Assembly: GCA_035576205.1 (NCBI GenBank)
Contig: DATLWR010000108.1
Span: 1-12,994 of the forward strand
DNA length: 12,994 nt
Direction: 5' to 3'
Source: DATLWR01 sp035576205
GTDB taxonomy: Bacteria > Pseudomonadota > Zetaproteobacteria > Mariprofundales > Mariprofundaceae
Shown: positions 5,238 to 12,305 of the stretch, in pieces
Position numbering within the stretch: the first letter of the stretch is position 1
Layout: the number at the start of each line of letters is the position of its first letter
Position numbers and translations under genes: made by a program
The notes under the pieces: model-generated
The model's input: only the letters and a program-made list of their open reading frames with translations
Databases searched by the model: none
What the model was told of the DNA's origin: nothing

Positions 5238-8200
5238 TCACTGCGTGGTGGACGGCTGCCCAGGTTTTTGGCTGCCGAACCAGAGCTGCGGCAGGTTCAG
5301 CAGCGACTCGACGAGCCCCGGCGAGGCCAGCCCCACCTGCTGCGGGTCGACCGATTCGACGGTGGCGTCCGAGAACTGGCCGTGCATGCGGTAGACCTTG
5401 CGCATCAGGCTGTGGGCGGCGCCGCCCAGGATGTCGCGCAGCAGCGGGATCTTCGACAGCAGCGCATCGAGGTTCTGCAGCGGCCGGGCGATGATCAGCA
5501 GGTCGATGGTGCCGGCCTTGACATCCAGCTTGCCGCGGCCGGCGAGGTCGAAAGCGGCGGAGCGCAGTACGACATTGCGGATGGCGATGTTCTTGCCGTC
5601 GATGATGCCCTCCATCTGCAGGCGGTCGTACATCAGTCCCGGGCCGGCCAGGTCCGGGCGCTGGCCGGTCAGCAGTTTCGGCAGGTCGGCGAGGTTGAAG
5701 GCAGCCAGCAGCTTGGTCAGCGAGCCGCCCTCCTGGATGTGGCCGTTGTCGACGCGCAGCCTGAGGCGGCCGTCCAGCCCCTGCCACCACGGCTGCTCGC
5801 GCATGACGATGCCGCGGCCGGAGAAGAGCGCATGCATCTGGCCGCCGGTGAAGCGATCCGAGAGCTTGCCCTCGTGCATCAGATGGCCGAAATCGCCGCT
5901 GATCTCGGCGAAGCCCTGCCAGTGCATGCCGCCGTCGGTTGCCGGCTCGAGCGTCGCCGAGAGGCTGATCTGCTGCTTCTCGACGTCGGCGGAGAGATGG
6001 CGCAGGTCGATACGGCCGCCGCCGGGCAGCGCGAACATCGAGCGCACGTTCATGAGGTCGGTCTGGGCGGTGTGGATCTGTTTCGCCTCGATGACACCGA
6101 CACTGCCTTCCGAGGAGGCGAGCTGGATCGACACCCCGGAAAGGCTGGCCTCGTTCCAGATGAAGTGATCGATGTTGGCGCGCAATGCCCACGGCTTCGT
6201 GGTCGTGGTTGCCGAACTGAGCTCCGTGGGCAATGCCTTGCGGTAGAGCAGCGCGGCATTGACGTCCAGCTCCCAGGGGACGCTGGGGCCGAACGGTGCA
6301 CGGATCTGCATGCCGCCGTCGAAAAAGGTGCTCTTGATGCGGTCGAGCTTCAGGTTCAGCCCCTCGGGGGTGATCCTGCCCGAACCGTGCAGCTCCAGCG
6401 CATCGCCGCTGCTGTCGATGCGATCGATGTGGATGTTGCCGAACGGGCTGCCGGCATCGGCACTGCCCGTCAGCTCGACATGGTAGGCCCTGCCCGCCGG
6501 TTTGGCCGAACCGAGCAGGTTATCCCAGCCAGCATCGGTCAGGTCGAGGTTGCCGTGCCACTGGCCGTCGTAGCTGAGCCGGGTCTGCAGGCTGCCCGTC
6601 GCACCGCCGACCGGCAGCTCGAAGTGTTCGGCCAGGGTGGCGAAATCGCTCGCGATATCGGCGGCGGCACTGTCGACCTGCCAGAGGCCGGCGGCATTGC
6701 GGCTGGCGGCGATCGACAGCTTGCCCAGCATGTGCGGCGTACGCACCTGCATGCTGTTCATCGACAGCCCCTTCTGCTTGTCCCACTGCAGGGTGCCGCC
6801 GGAAGCGATGACCGGCAGCCCCCCGACATTCAGCTGCCACTCGCTTTCCGGTTGCAGCACGACGGTCGCTTCCGTCGGTTCCGCCTGCGGCGGGGTCCAG
6901 CGCAGCATGAAATTGACGTGACTGGCGGCCTGCTGCCACTGGGTGCCGTCGAGCAGTTCCGGCGCCTGCCAGGCGCCCAGCCGCGCCGCATCGACCTTGG
7001 CCGTGCCGTTGATGTTCAGCTCCAGCGTATTCCACGGCAGCAGCAGTTCGCCGCTGGCCTGGCCGATGTCCAGCGGCAGCATGGCTTGCCGCACATGCGC
7101 ATGCAGCCCCGATTCGTCCAGCTCGATATCGGCGGCGGTGCCGGTGAGTTCGTCGGCGGAGGCGAGGCCCAGCGCGATATCGGCATCATCCACCTTGCCG
7201 GTCACCCGGTAACGCACGGCGGCCAGCTCCCGGCCGGTCGGCAGGCCGGCCAGGGGCTGCTGCCAGGGCAGTTCGATATGCGCCTTGCCGTCGGTGGCAA
7301 GGCCGTGCTGCATGCGGGCGAGCCAGGCCTGCCAGTCGGCCTCGCCGAACGGCTTCAGCCAGCTCCAGATAAGCGGCATGGCCAGCTGCGAGGCCTGCGC
7401 ATCCAGTGTCAGCATGCCCTGCTGCCAGCTGCCGCTGGCGGTGATGTCGTTGCTCTCCTGCTGCCAGTGCAGTTCGTGCAGGCTGGCGGCGGTAAGCCGG
7501 AAAGGGGCGTCGGGTTTGTCGCGGCCGCCGGTGAGTTCCAGGCGGGCGGTCAGTTGCGTGAGCGGCAGCGAGAAATCCTTCGCAAGCCTGATGGTCGTGC
7601 CCTGCGGCCGCTTGAGCTCGGTCTCCAGCGTCCACTGCGTCGGACGGTTGCGGAACAGGCGCAACTCGCCGGCCGGCATGCCGAGCAGCGGCTGCCAGGC
7701 CGAGGGCAGCCAGCTGTTGCCGCTGCAGGTGAGGCGCAGGGCGTGCGGCAGCATGTCGTCATCCAGCTGCAGGTAGAGCTGCAGATCGGCCGAGCGCAGC
7801 TTCAGGCTGCGGCTGTTGCCGTCGACGAACAGGCGCAGGCCGGGCAGGCGGCCGCCAAGATCGCCGTACTGCCAGGCAAGATCGACATCGTCGAGCACCA
7901 GGTGCCCCGGAAAGGCGGCAGGAATCGCCGGCCGGGCATCGCCGCCGGCGAGCTTCAGCTCCAGCCGGCCGCCGTTCAGCCGGATGCTGTCCGGGGCGAT
8001 CTCGGCGATGAGCAGCTTGAACAGAGGCACGCGCACCGAGATGCGGCCGTTTTTGTAAGCGATGGCGTGGTTACTGGTCTCGAAGGAGAGCTTGTCGGAT
8101 TCGATCCACAGGAAGCCGGCCCAGTACCAGGAGAGCTTGCCGAGCTGCAGCGTGTCGAGCTGCAGCTCCTGCTTCAGGTAGCTCTCGATGCTGGGGCGCA

Positions 8201-8315
8201 GCGCGTCCAGCTTCGGCATCTGCGAATAGGCCCAGCCGCCGAACAGCACGATGCCGAACAGCAGCAGAAGCAGCACGCGCCGGCAGGTTGCCAGCGCGCG
8301 GGTCAGTTTGGACAT
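5238..8315 (-). CDS. AsmA/YhdP-like envelope protein (DUF3971 and AsmA C-terminal domains)
   Basis: A 1025-aa protein with one N-terminal membrane helix (about residues 13-31, LLLLLFGIVLFGGWAY) and a very long beta-rich periplasmic part. Residues ~40-110 have the DUF3971-like pattern (repeated short strands, ISVRVPLFKLLIAEIAPDSIRLNGGRLELKL). The region from ~850 to 1000 is the typical AsmA C-terminal domain (LMYDRLQMEGIIDGKNIAI, SAAFDLAGRGKLDV, IDLLIIARPLQNL, IPLLRDILGG). Relatives in E. coli (YhdP, TamB, AsmA, YdbH) are proposed to form hydrophobic grooves that carry phospholipids to the outer membrane. It is shorter than E. coli YhdP (about 1270 aa). It begins 18 nt after mlaC with a possible GGTGG ribosome site, so it appears to be the last gene of the mla operon. 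Family secure, transport role inferred. Confidence 0.88.
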   Translation of the reverse strand: MSKLTRALATCRRVLLLLLFGIVLFGGWAYSQMPKLDALRPSIESYLKQELQLDTLQLGKLSWYWAGFLWIESDKLSFETSNHAIAYKNGRISVRVPLFKLLIAEIAPDSIRLNGGRLELKLAGGDARPAIPAAFPGHLVLDDVDLAWQYGDLGGRLPGLRLFVDGNSRSLKLRSADLQLYLQLDDDMLPHALRLTCSGNSWLPSAWQPLLGMPAGELRLFRNRPTQWTLETELKRPQGTTIRLAKDFSLPLTQLTARLELTGGRDKPDAPFRLTAASLHELHWQQESNDITASGSWQQGMLTLDAQASQLAMPLIWSWLKPFGEADWQAWLARMQHGLATDGKAHIELPWQQPLAGLPTGRELAAVRYRVTGKVDDADIALGLASADELTGTAADIELDESGLHAHVRQAMLPLDIGQASGELLLPWNTLELNINGTAKVDAARLGAWQAPELLDGTQWQQAASHVNFMLRWTPPQAEPTEATVVLQPESEWQLNVGGLPVIASGGTLQWDKQKGLSMNSMQVRTPHMLGKLSIAASRNAAGLWQVDSAAADIASDFATLAEHFELPVGGATGSLQTRLSYDGQWHGNLDLTDAGWDNLLGSAKPAGRAYHVELTGSADAGSPFGNIHIDRIDSSGDALELHGSGRITPEGLNLKLDRIKSTFFDGGMQIRAPFGPSVPWELDVNAALLYRKALPTELSSATTTTKPWALRANIDHFIWNEASLSGVSIQLASSEGSVGVIEAKQIHTAQTDLMNVRSMFALPGGGRIDLRHLSADVEKQQISLSATLEPATDGGMHWQGFAEISGDFGHLMHEGKLSDRFTGGQMHALFSGRGIVMREQPWWQGLDGRLRLRVDNGHIQEGGSLTKLLAAFNLADLPKLLTGQRPDLAGPGLMYDRLQMEGIIDGKNIAIRNVVLRSAAFDLAGRGKLDVKAGTIDLLIIARPLQNLDALLSKIPLLRDILGGAAHSLMRKVYRMHGQFSDATVESVDPQQVGLASPGLVESLLNLPQLWFGSQKPGQPSTTQ

Positions 8316-8333
8316 CGGCCGGCGGCCACCGGA

Positions 8334-8966
8334 TCAGGCACTGTCCTGAGCCTTCAGCTTGGCGATGCGATCTTCCAGAGATTTCACCAGTTCCTGGTAG
8401 CTGCCCTTCTCGAGCTGGCCCTGGAAATCCTGGTAGAAGGTGCGCACAAGGCTCGCTCCCTCGACGATGATGTCGTAGACCTGCCAGCCGGTCGGCGTCT
8501 GGTGCATGCGGTATTCGATCGGCGTGTTCTTCACGCCGTCGGAGGCGGTGGTCAGGATGCGCGCCTTGTCGCCCCGGATCTCGACATCGCCGAAGGTGAC
8601 GGTCTGGCCCTTGTAGGTGCCGAGGCGGTTGCCGTAGGAACGCTCCAGCAGTTCGCGGAATACTTCGGTGAAGTGTTGCCGTTCCTTCGCATCGAGCTCC
8701 TTCCATGGCTGGCCCAGGCTGCGGGAAGCCATCGCCTCATAGTCGAAGCGGCCGGTAACGATCTTGCGGATGGCGTCGCGATCGGCCTCGACCAGCCGGC
8801 TCTTGTCCTGGCGCGCGTTCAGCACGTCGATGATGCGGTTGATGGTGTCCTCGATGACGGCCTTCGGCCCTGGCTGGGCATCGGCCGACCAGGACGCCGG
8901 TACAGCGCCCATCACGGCGACGAACAGGGCGGCGAGCAGCGTAATGACGGGTCGAAACGGTTTCAT
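8334..8966 (-). CDS. mlaC: MlaC, periplasmic phospholipid-binding protein
   Basis: MlaC shuttles phospholipid between the outer-membrane MlaA complex and the inner-membrane MlaFEDB complex. The 210-aa product has a Sec signal peptide (residues 1-28; basic MKPFRP, hydrophobic LLAALFVAVMGAV, likely cut after ASWSA). The family pattern follows: a helical region with RFDYEAMASRSLGQPWKELDAKERQHFTEVFRELLERSYGNRLGTYKGQ and later GWQVYDIIVEGASLVRTFYQDFQ. The length is typical. The ATG at 8966 is preceded by a strong Shine-Dalgarno (AAGGAG at 8976-8981), 9 nt away, and by the signal peptide, so the longer in-frame extension upstream is rejected. It starts 70 nt after mlaD, the largest gap in the operon, at a point where mlaA is found in some betaproteobacteria. 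Confidence 0.95.
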   Translation of the reverse strand: MKPFRPVITLLAALFVAVMGAVPASWSADAQPGPKAVIEDTINRIIDVLNARQDKSRLVEADRDAIRKIVTGRFDYEAMASRSLGQPWKELDAKERQHFTEVFRELLERSYGNRLGTYKGQTVTFGDVEIRGDKARILTTASDGVKNTPIEYRMHQTPTGWQVYDIIVEGASLVRTFYQDFQGQLEKGSYQELVKSLEDRIAKLKAQDSA

Positions 8967-8975
8967 CGGATCGGT

Positions 8976-8981
8976 CTCCTT
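8976..8981 (-). promoter_or_regulatory. Strong ribosome binding site of mlaC
   Basis: AAGGAG on the - strand, 9 nt before the mlaC ATG at 8966. It decides the start, because the open frame extends 42 codons further upstream. It is the strongest Shine-Dalgarno I noticed, in keeping with an abundant periplasmic shuttle. Confidence 0.8.
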
Positions 8982-9036
8982 GGAGTGTGCTGTATTCGAG
9001 TTTACCAGATGTTGGTCGCAGGCACAGGCGGAATGA

Positions 9037-9486
9037 TTACTGCTTGCCGCTGAAAATGTACTTGCTGACCAGGTCCTCGATGTTGATCGCATCCTCGGTC
9101 TCCTCGAACTCGTCGCCGGGTTTCAGGTAGCTGTCCGAGATGCCCTGGGTAACGCGGATGTAGCGGTCGCCGATGATGCCCTTGGTGCGCACCGAGGCGA
9201 AGGCGTCGTCGGTGATCTTGACGCCGTCGTTGATGCGCAGCCTGGCGAGCGCCTTGGAGTTCTTGATGAGCTCGACATCGTCGACGCGGCCGATCTGCAC
9301 GCCGGCCATCATGATGTCGCTGCCGCTGCGTACGCCGCCGATATCGCGGAAGGTGGCGGTGACGACATAGCCCGACTGGCCTAGGCCGCCGACCTTGCCG
9401 AGTTCCAGTGCCATCCAGCCGAGGCTCAGCAGGCCCAGGAAGACGAAGACGCCGACGGTCATTTCGATGCGTTTGTAGGATCCCAT
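9037..9486 (-). CDS. mlaD: MlaD, MCE-domain subunit of the Mla phospholipid transporter
   Basis: MlaD forms a hexameric ring on the periplasmic side of the MlaFEB core and passes lipid to or from MlaC. The 149-aa product has one N-terminal membrane helix (residues ~9-28, MTVGVFVFLGLLSLGWMALEL), then the MCE domain (about 39-117: YVVTATFRDIGGVRSGSDIMMAGVQIGRV, SVRTKGIIGDRYI). Its C-terminal tail (EDAINIEDLVSKYIFSG) matches the helix that lines the ring. The length is shorter than E. coli MlaD (183 aa), the difference lying in the C-terminal tail. The ATG at 9486 has GGGAGAG (9490-9496) close upstream. It follows mlaE after 22 nt. Confidence 0.96.
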   Translation of the reverse strand: MGSYKRIEMTVGVFVFLGLLSLGWMALELGKVGGLGQSGYVVTATFRDIGGVRSGSDIMMAGVQIGRVDDVELIKNSKALARLRINDGVKITDDAFASVRTKGIIGDRYIRVTQGISDSYLKPGDEFEETEDAINIEDLVSKYIFSGKQ

Positions 9487-9508
9487 AATCTCTCCCGGTT
9501 CCCGTCGC

Positions 9509-10309
9509 TCAGAGGAAGAACGAAGTCAAAATGTAGTCCATGATCAAGACCCCCACCGAGGCGATCACCACCGCCTGCGTGGTGGCCTGCGCCACGCCTT
9601 CGGTGGTCGGCACGGCACGGTAACCCTTGTAGGTACAGATGGCGCCGATCATGAAACCGAACACCACCGCCTTCAGCCAGCCGCCGTTGAGATCGTGGCT
9701 GGTGGTCTTGGCGATCATCTCGGCCACATACGAGCCGGGATTCACACCCAGCAGCTCGACGCCGACGAGATAGCCGGTGGCGATGCCGATGACATCGAAG
9801 ATGGCGACCAGCAGCGGCAGCGCCAGCGTGACGGCGACGATACGCGGCAGGATGATGCGCGCCTTCGGATTGACGGCCATCATCTCCAGCGCGTCGACCT
9901 GCTCGGTGACGCGCATGATGCCGATCTCGGCGGTGATCGACGAACCGGCGCGGCCGATCACCATGAAGGCGCCGAGCACCGGCCCGAGTTCGCGGATGAT
10001 GGAGAGCGCCACGCCGACGCCGAGCAGCGATTCCGAGCCGAACTTGGCCAGCGTGTAGTAGCCCTGCAGCGCCAGCACCATGCCGGTGAAGGCGCCGGTG
10101 ATGGCGATGATGATCAGCGAGCCGACCCCCAGCGCATACAGCTGCAGCACGAAATGCCTGCCCTGCCACGGCCGGCGCAGCACCAGCGCCAGCGAGGTCA
10201 GCGACAGGCGGGTGGCGTCGCCGAGCTTCTCGATGGCGGTCAGGAAGTAGCGGCCGAGAAAGCCGAACATCACCGCCAGCGGATTCTGTTTCGCCTTGAT
10301 ATGGTTCAT
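9509..10309 (-). CDS. mlaE: MlaE, permease of the Mla phospholipid transporter
   Basis: Inner-membrane permease of the Mla ABC complex; two copies pair with MlaF. The 266-aa product shows the MlaE family pattern: an amphipathic N-terminal interface helix, then about five membrane segments, and the cytoplasmic coupling motif EQVDALEMMAVNP, preceded by GRAGSSITAEIGIMRVT. The start at 10309 is supported by the 4-nt ATGA overlap with mlaF; a longer in-frame extension upstream lies entirely within mlaF and is rejected. The arrangement mlaF-mlaE-mlaD agrees with other proteobacteria. The C-terminal helix (VVIASVGVLIMDYILTSFFL) is complete. Confidence 0.97.
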   Translation of the reverse strand: MNHIKAKQNPLAVMFGFLGRYFLTAIEKLGDATRLSLTSLALVLRRPWQGRHFVLQLYALGVGSLIIIAITGAFTGMVLALQGYYTLAKFGSESLLGVGVALSIIRELGPVLGAFMVIGRAGSSITAEIGIMRVTEQVDALEMMAVNPKARIILPRIVAVTLALPLLVAIFDVIGIATGYLVGVELLGVNPGSYVAEMIAKTTSHDLNGGWLKAVVFGFMIGAICTYKGYRAVPTTEGVAQATTQAVVIASVGVLIMDYILTSFFL

Positions 10310-11112
10310 GCCGAGGCCTTCTGCACGGGTTGGCCGAGCAGCTCGTCGAGGTAGGGGGTGGTGCTGCGCGAGAAGGGGATCGGGCCGTCCGGCCTGCCTT
10401 CGAGGAACTGCTGTACGCGGGCATCGGAACTGTTGCGCACCTCTTCCGGCCGCCCCTCGGCGATGATTGCGCCCTGCCACATCAGGATCACGTGGTCGGC
10501 GATGGAGAGGCCGGCGTGCACGTCGTGGGTGACGACGAGCGCCGTCATGTGGGTCTTTTTCGCCGTGTCGCGGATCAGCGTGGCGATCACACCGGCCGAG
10601 ATCGGGTCCAGTCCCGAGGTGGGTTCGTCGAAGAAGACCAGTTCCGGGTCCATCGCGAGTGCCCGGGCGAAAGCGATGCGCTTGGCCATGCCGCCGGAGA
10701 GTTCGGAGGGCATCAGGTGCTCGGAGCCCCGGAGCCCGACCTGCTCGAGTTTCATGGCGACGATCTTGCGGATGATCTCCTCGTCGAGATCGGTGTGCTC
10801 GTGCAGCGGGAAGGCGACGTTGTAGTAGACGTTCAGCGAGTTCAGCAGCGCCGAGTACTGGAACAGCATGCCCATCTTCTCGCGCAGCTCGTAGAGCCGC
10901 TTGTCGGAGATGCCGACGAGATCCTCCTCACCGTACCAGACGTGTCCCGTGGTCGGCTTCTCCAGCCCGGAGAGCAGGCGCAAGAGCGTGGTCTTGCCGG
11001 AACCGGAGCCGCCCATGATGACGGTGATCGCTCCGCGCCGGATACGGATGTTCAGCGGCTGCACAGCCGCTACGTCGCCGAACACCTTGCTTAAGTTTTC
11101 GCCGCGGATCAT
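10306..11112 (-). CDS. mlaF: MlaF, ATPase of the Mla phospholipid transporter
   Basis: Powers the Mla complex in the inner membrane. All ABC motifs are intact in the 268-aa product: Walker A GGSGSGKT (34-41), Q-loop Q85, signature LSGGM (138-142), Walker B VFFDEP with E163, and switch histidine H196. After the cassette, a tail FLEGRPDGPIPFSRSTTPYLDELLG (236-260) matches the MlaF extension that in E. coli swaps between subunits and contacts MlaB. The ATG at 11112 is chosen because the protein then starts at MIRGENLSKVFG, as family members do. The open frame continues 21 codons further, but into promoter sequence. No clear Shine-Dalgarno precedes it. It is the first gene of the mla operon and overlaps mlaE by ATGA. 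Confidence 0.96.
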   Translation of the reverse strand: MIRGENLSKVFGDVAAVQPLNIRIRRGAITVIMGGSGSGKTTLLRLLSGLEKPTTGHVWYGEEDLVGISDKRLYELREKMGMLFQYSALLNSLNVYYNVAFPLHEHTDLDEEIIRKIVAMKLEQVGLRGSEHLMPSELSGGMAKRIAFARALAMDPELVFFDEPTSGLDPISAGVIATLIRDTAKKTHMTALVVTHDVHAGLSIADHVILMWQGAIIAEGRPEEVRNSSDARVQQFLEGRPDGPIPFSRSTTPYLDELLGQPVQKASA

Positions 11113-11120
11113 GGCGTGGC

Positions 11121-11149
11121 AGCCTAGATTTTGTTGACGTGGTACACAA
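11121..11149 (-). promoter_or_regulatory. Possible promoter of the mla operon
   Basis: On the - strand TTGTGT (11144-11149), a 17-nt spacer and TAGGCT (11121-11126) lie 8 nt before the mlaF ATG. The match is weak (three of six bases in each box), but spacing is ideal and the -10 box is the same as that proposed for folA. It predicts a leader of about 0-2 nt, which fits the missing Shine-Dalgarno. An upstream alternative is TGTAAC near 11150-11155. Confidence 0.35.
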
Positions 11150-11174
11150 GTTACAGCAAACAGGCTGCTGGGCA

Positions 11175-11203
11175 TGGAATTTTGCGATCTTTCTGCCTAC
11201 ATT
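11175..11203 (+). promoter_or_regulatory. Possible promoter of ilvE
   Basis: TGGAAT (11175-11180), a 17-nt spacer and TACATT (11198-11203) lie about 28 nt before the ilvE ATG, leaving room for a short leader with GAGG at 11219-11222. Three and four of six consensus bases, so it is only a candidate. A TTGACG at 11134-11139 is a better -35 box but has no matching -10 at normal spacing. Confidence 0.35.
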
Positions 11204-11231
11204 ACGCCCTCCAATTCCGAGGTTGTGTGAT

Positions 11232-12161
11232 ATGGCAATGAATTTCGCGGATAGAGACGGCGTGATCTGGTTCGACGGCAAGATGGTGCCGTGGCGCGAG
11301 GCCAAGGTGCATGTGCTGACGCATACGCTGCATTACGGCATGGGCGTTTTCGAGGGCGTGCGCGCCTACCATGCCAAGCAGGGCACATCGATCTTCCGCC
11401 TTGCCGAGCACACCGAGCGTCTGTTCCGTTCGGCGAAGATCATGAACATGCCGATGCCGTGGTCCCGCGAGGAGCTGGTCGCCGCACAGATCGCCGCCGT
11501 GAAGGAGAACGGGCTCGATTCCGCCTATGTCCGGCCGATGTGCTTCTACGGTTCGGAGGGCATGGGTCTGCGTGCCGACAACCTGAAGACGCACATTATC
11601 GTCGCCGCCTGGAGCTGGGGCGCTTATCTCGGCAAGGAGGCGCTGGAGAAGGGTATCCGCATCCGCACCTCGAGCTTCGCGCGCCACCACGTCAACATCG
11701 CCATGTGCAAGGCGAAGGCGAACGGCAACTACATCAGCTCGATGCTGGCGCTATCCGATGCGCTGCGCGACGGCTACGACGAGGCGCTGTTCCTCGACGT
11801 CGACGGCTTCGTGGCCGAAGGTTCCGGCGAGAACATCTTCATCGTCCGCGACGGCGTCATCTACACGCCGGAGCTGACCGCTTCGCTCGACGGTATCACC
11901 CGCTCGACCGTCATGCAGCTGGCCGAGGAGGAAGGCTACAAGGTGCGCGAGAAGCGCATCACCCGCGACGAGGTCTACATCGCCGACGAGGCCTTCTTCA
12001 CCGGCACCGCCGCCGAGGTTACGCCGATCCGCGAGCTCGACGGCCGCATCATCGGCAAGGGTTCGCGCGGCCCGATCACCGAGCGGCTGCAGAAGAAGTA
12101 CTTCGACGTGGTGCACGGCAAGAGCGAGCGCCACCTGGACTGGCTGACGCTGGTGAAGTAA
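11232..12161 (+). CDS. ilvE: Branched-chain amino acid aminotransferase
   Basis: PLP-dependent fold-type IV transaminase that makes valine, leucine and isoleucine from their keto acids with glutamate as donor. The 309-aa product matches E. coli IlvE in length. It carries the substrate-site block HTLHYGMGVFEGVRAY (31-46), the PLP-lysine region with K162 in KANGNYISSMLALSDA, EGSGENIFIV (196-205), GITRSTVM (221-228) and FFTGTAAEVTPIRELDGR (255-272). The YGMGVFEG and GTAAEVTP forms are typical of true IlvE rather than D-amino acid transaminase or aminodeoxychorismate lyase. The ATG at 11232 has GAGG 9 nt upstream; another ATG follows two codons later. It is divergent from mlaF across a 119-bp shared control region, and ends at a strong terminator. 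Confidence 0.97.
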   Translation: MAMNFADRDGVIWFDGKMVPWREAKVHVLTHTLHYGMGVFEGVRAYHAKQGTSIFRLAEHTERLFRSAKIMNMPMPWSREELVAAQIAAVKENGLDSAYVRPMCFYGSEGMGLRADNLKTHIIVAAWSWGAYLGKEALEKGIRIRTSSFARHHVNIAMCKAKANGNYISSMLALSDALRDGYDEALFLDVDGFVAEGSGENIFIVRDGVIYTPELTASLDGITRSTVMQLAEEEGYKVREKRITRDEVYIADEAFFTGTAAEVTPIRELDGRIIGKGSRGPITERLQKKYFDVVHGKSERHLDWLTLVK

Positions 12162-12200
12162 GCGTTCGCAAAGGTTTCCCGAGGGGAGGGAGAGGGAAAA

Positions 12201-12224
12201 GGCCGGCAATCGCCGGCCTTTTTT
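12201..12224. terminator. Bidirectional intrinsic terminator after ilvE
   Basis: GGCCGGC (12201-12207) and GCCGGCC (12212-12218) form a perfect 7-bp GC stem with an AATC loop. Six T bases follow on the + strand and four A bases precede it at 12197-12200, so it can act for ilvE and, less strongly, for the gene arriving from the right on the - strand. Confidence 0.92.
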
Positions 12225-12235
12225 ATTATCCAAGC

Positions 12236-12267
12236 GAACGTCTGCTTTCGGCCAAAAGCAGACGTTC
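12236..12267. repeat. 13-bp perfect palindrome, probable dispersed repeat unit
   Basis: GAACGTCTGCTTT (12236-12248) is perfectly complementary to 12255-12267, around a 6-nt CGGCCA loop. It lies 11 nt beyond the terminator T-run. The - strand frame through it reads NVCFWPKAD, a peptide I remember appearing at the start of many spurious predicted proteins in diverse proteobacteria, which suggests a dispersed palindromic repeat. That memory was not checked. It could also act as a second terminator-like hairpin, but no T-run follows. Confidence 0.6.
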
Positions 12268-12305
12268 AAGTGTGTCTAGAATGCCGGTCGCGATTCAATG
12301 AATAT

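Noticed and set aside
8967..9036. Missing or broken mlaA in the mlaD-mlaC gap
   Set aside because: Only 70 bp and no lipobox or VacJ-like remnant is readable; TAAACT near 9000 as an internal -10 box lacks a matching -35.
4392..9053. A 1553-codon open frame on the + strand, antisense to dnaQ, the AsmA-like gene and mlaC
   Set aside because: It spans genes with clear family motifs on the other strand, and its product is a low-complexity mix of A, G, R, Q, L and V. Strong GC bias at third codon positions on the - strand removes stops from the opposite frame, which explains its length.
8967..9092. N-terminal extension of mlaC by 42 codons
   Set aside because: The extension would run through mlaD and the Shine-Dalgarno and would bury the signal peptide. 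AAGGAG at 8976-8981 fixes the start at 8966.
12181..12200. G-rich run before the terminator as a possible G-quadruplex
   Set aside because: Only three runs of three or more G plus a GG, placed between the ilvE stop and its terminator. There is nothing to suggest a function beyond the usual purine-rich spacer.
11751..12269. A 172-codon - strand frame starting NVCFWPKAD and running antisense through ilvE
   Set aside because: Its start comes from the palindrome and the rest is the antisense shadow of ilvE. Useful only as a clue to the repeat.
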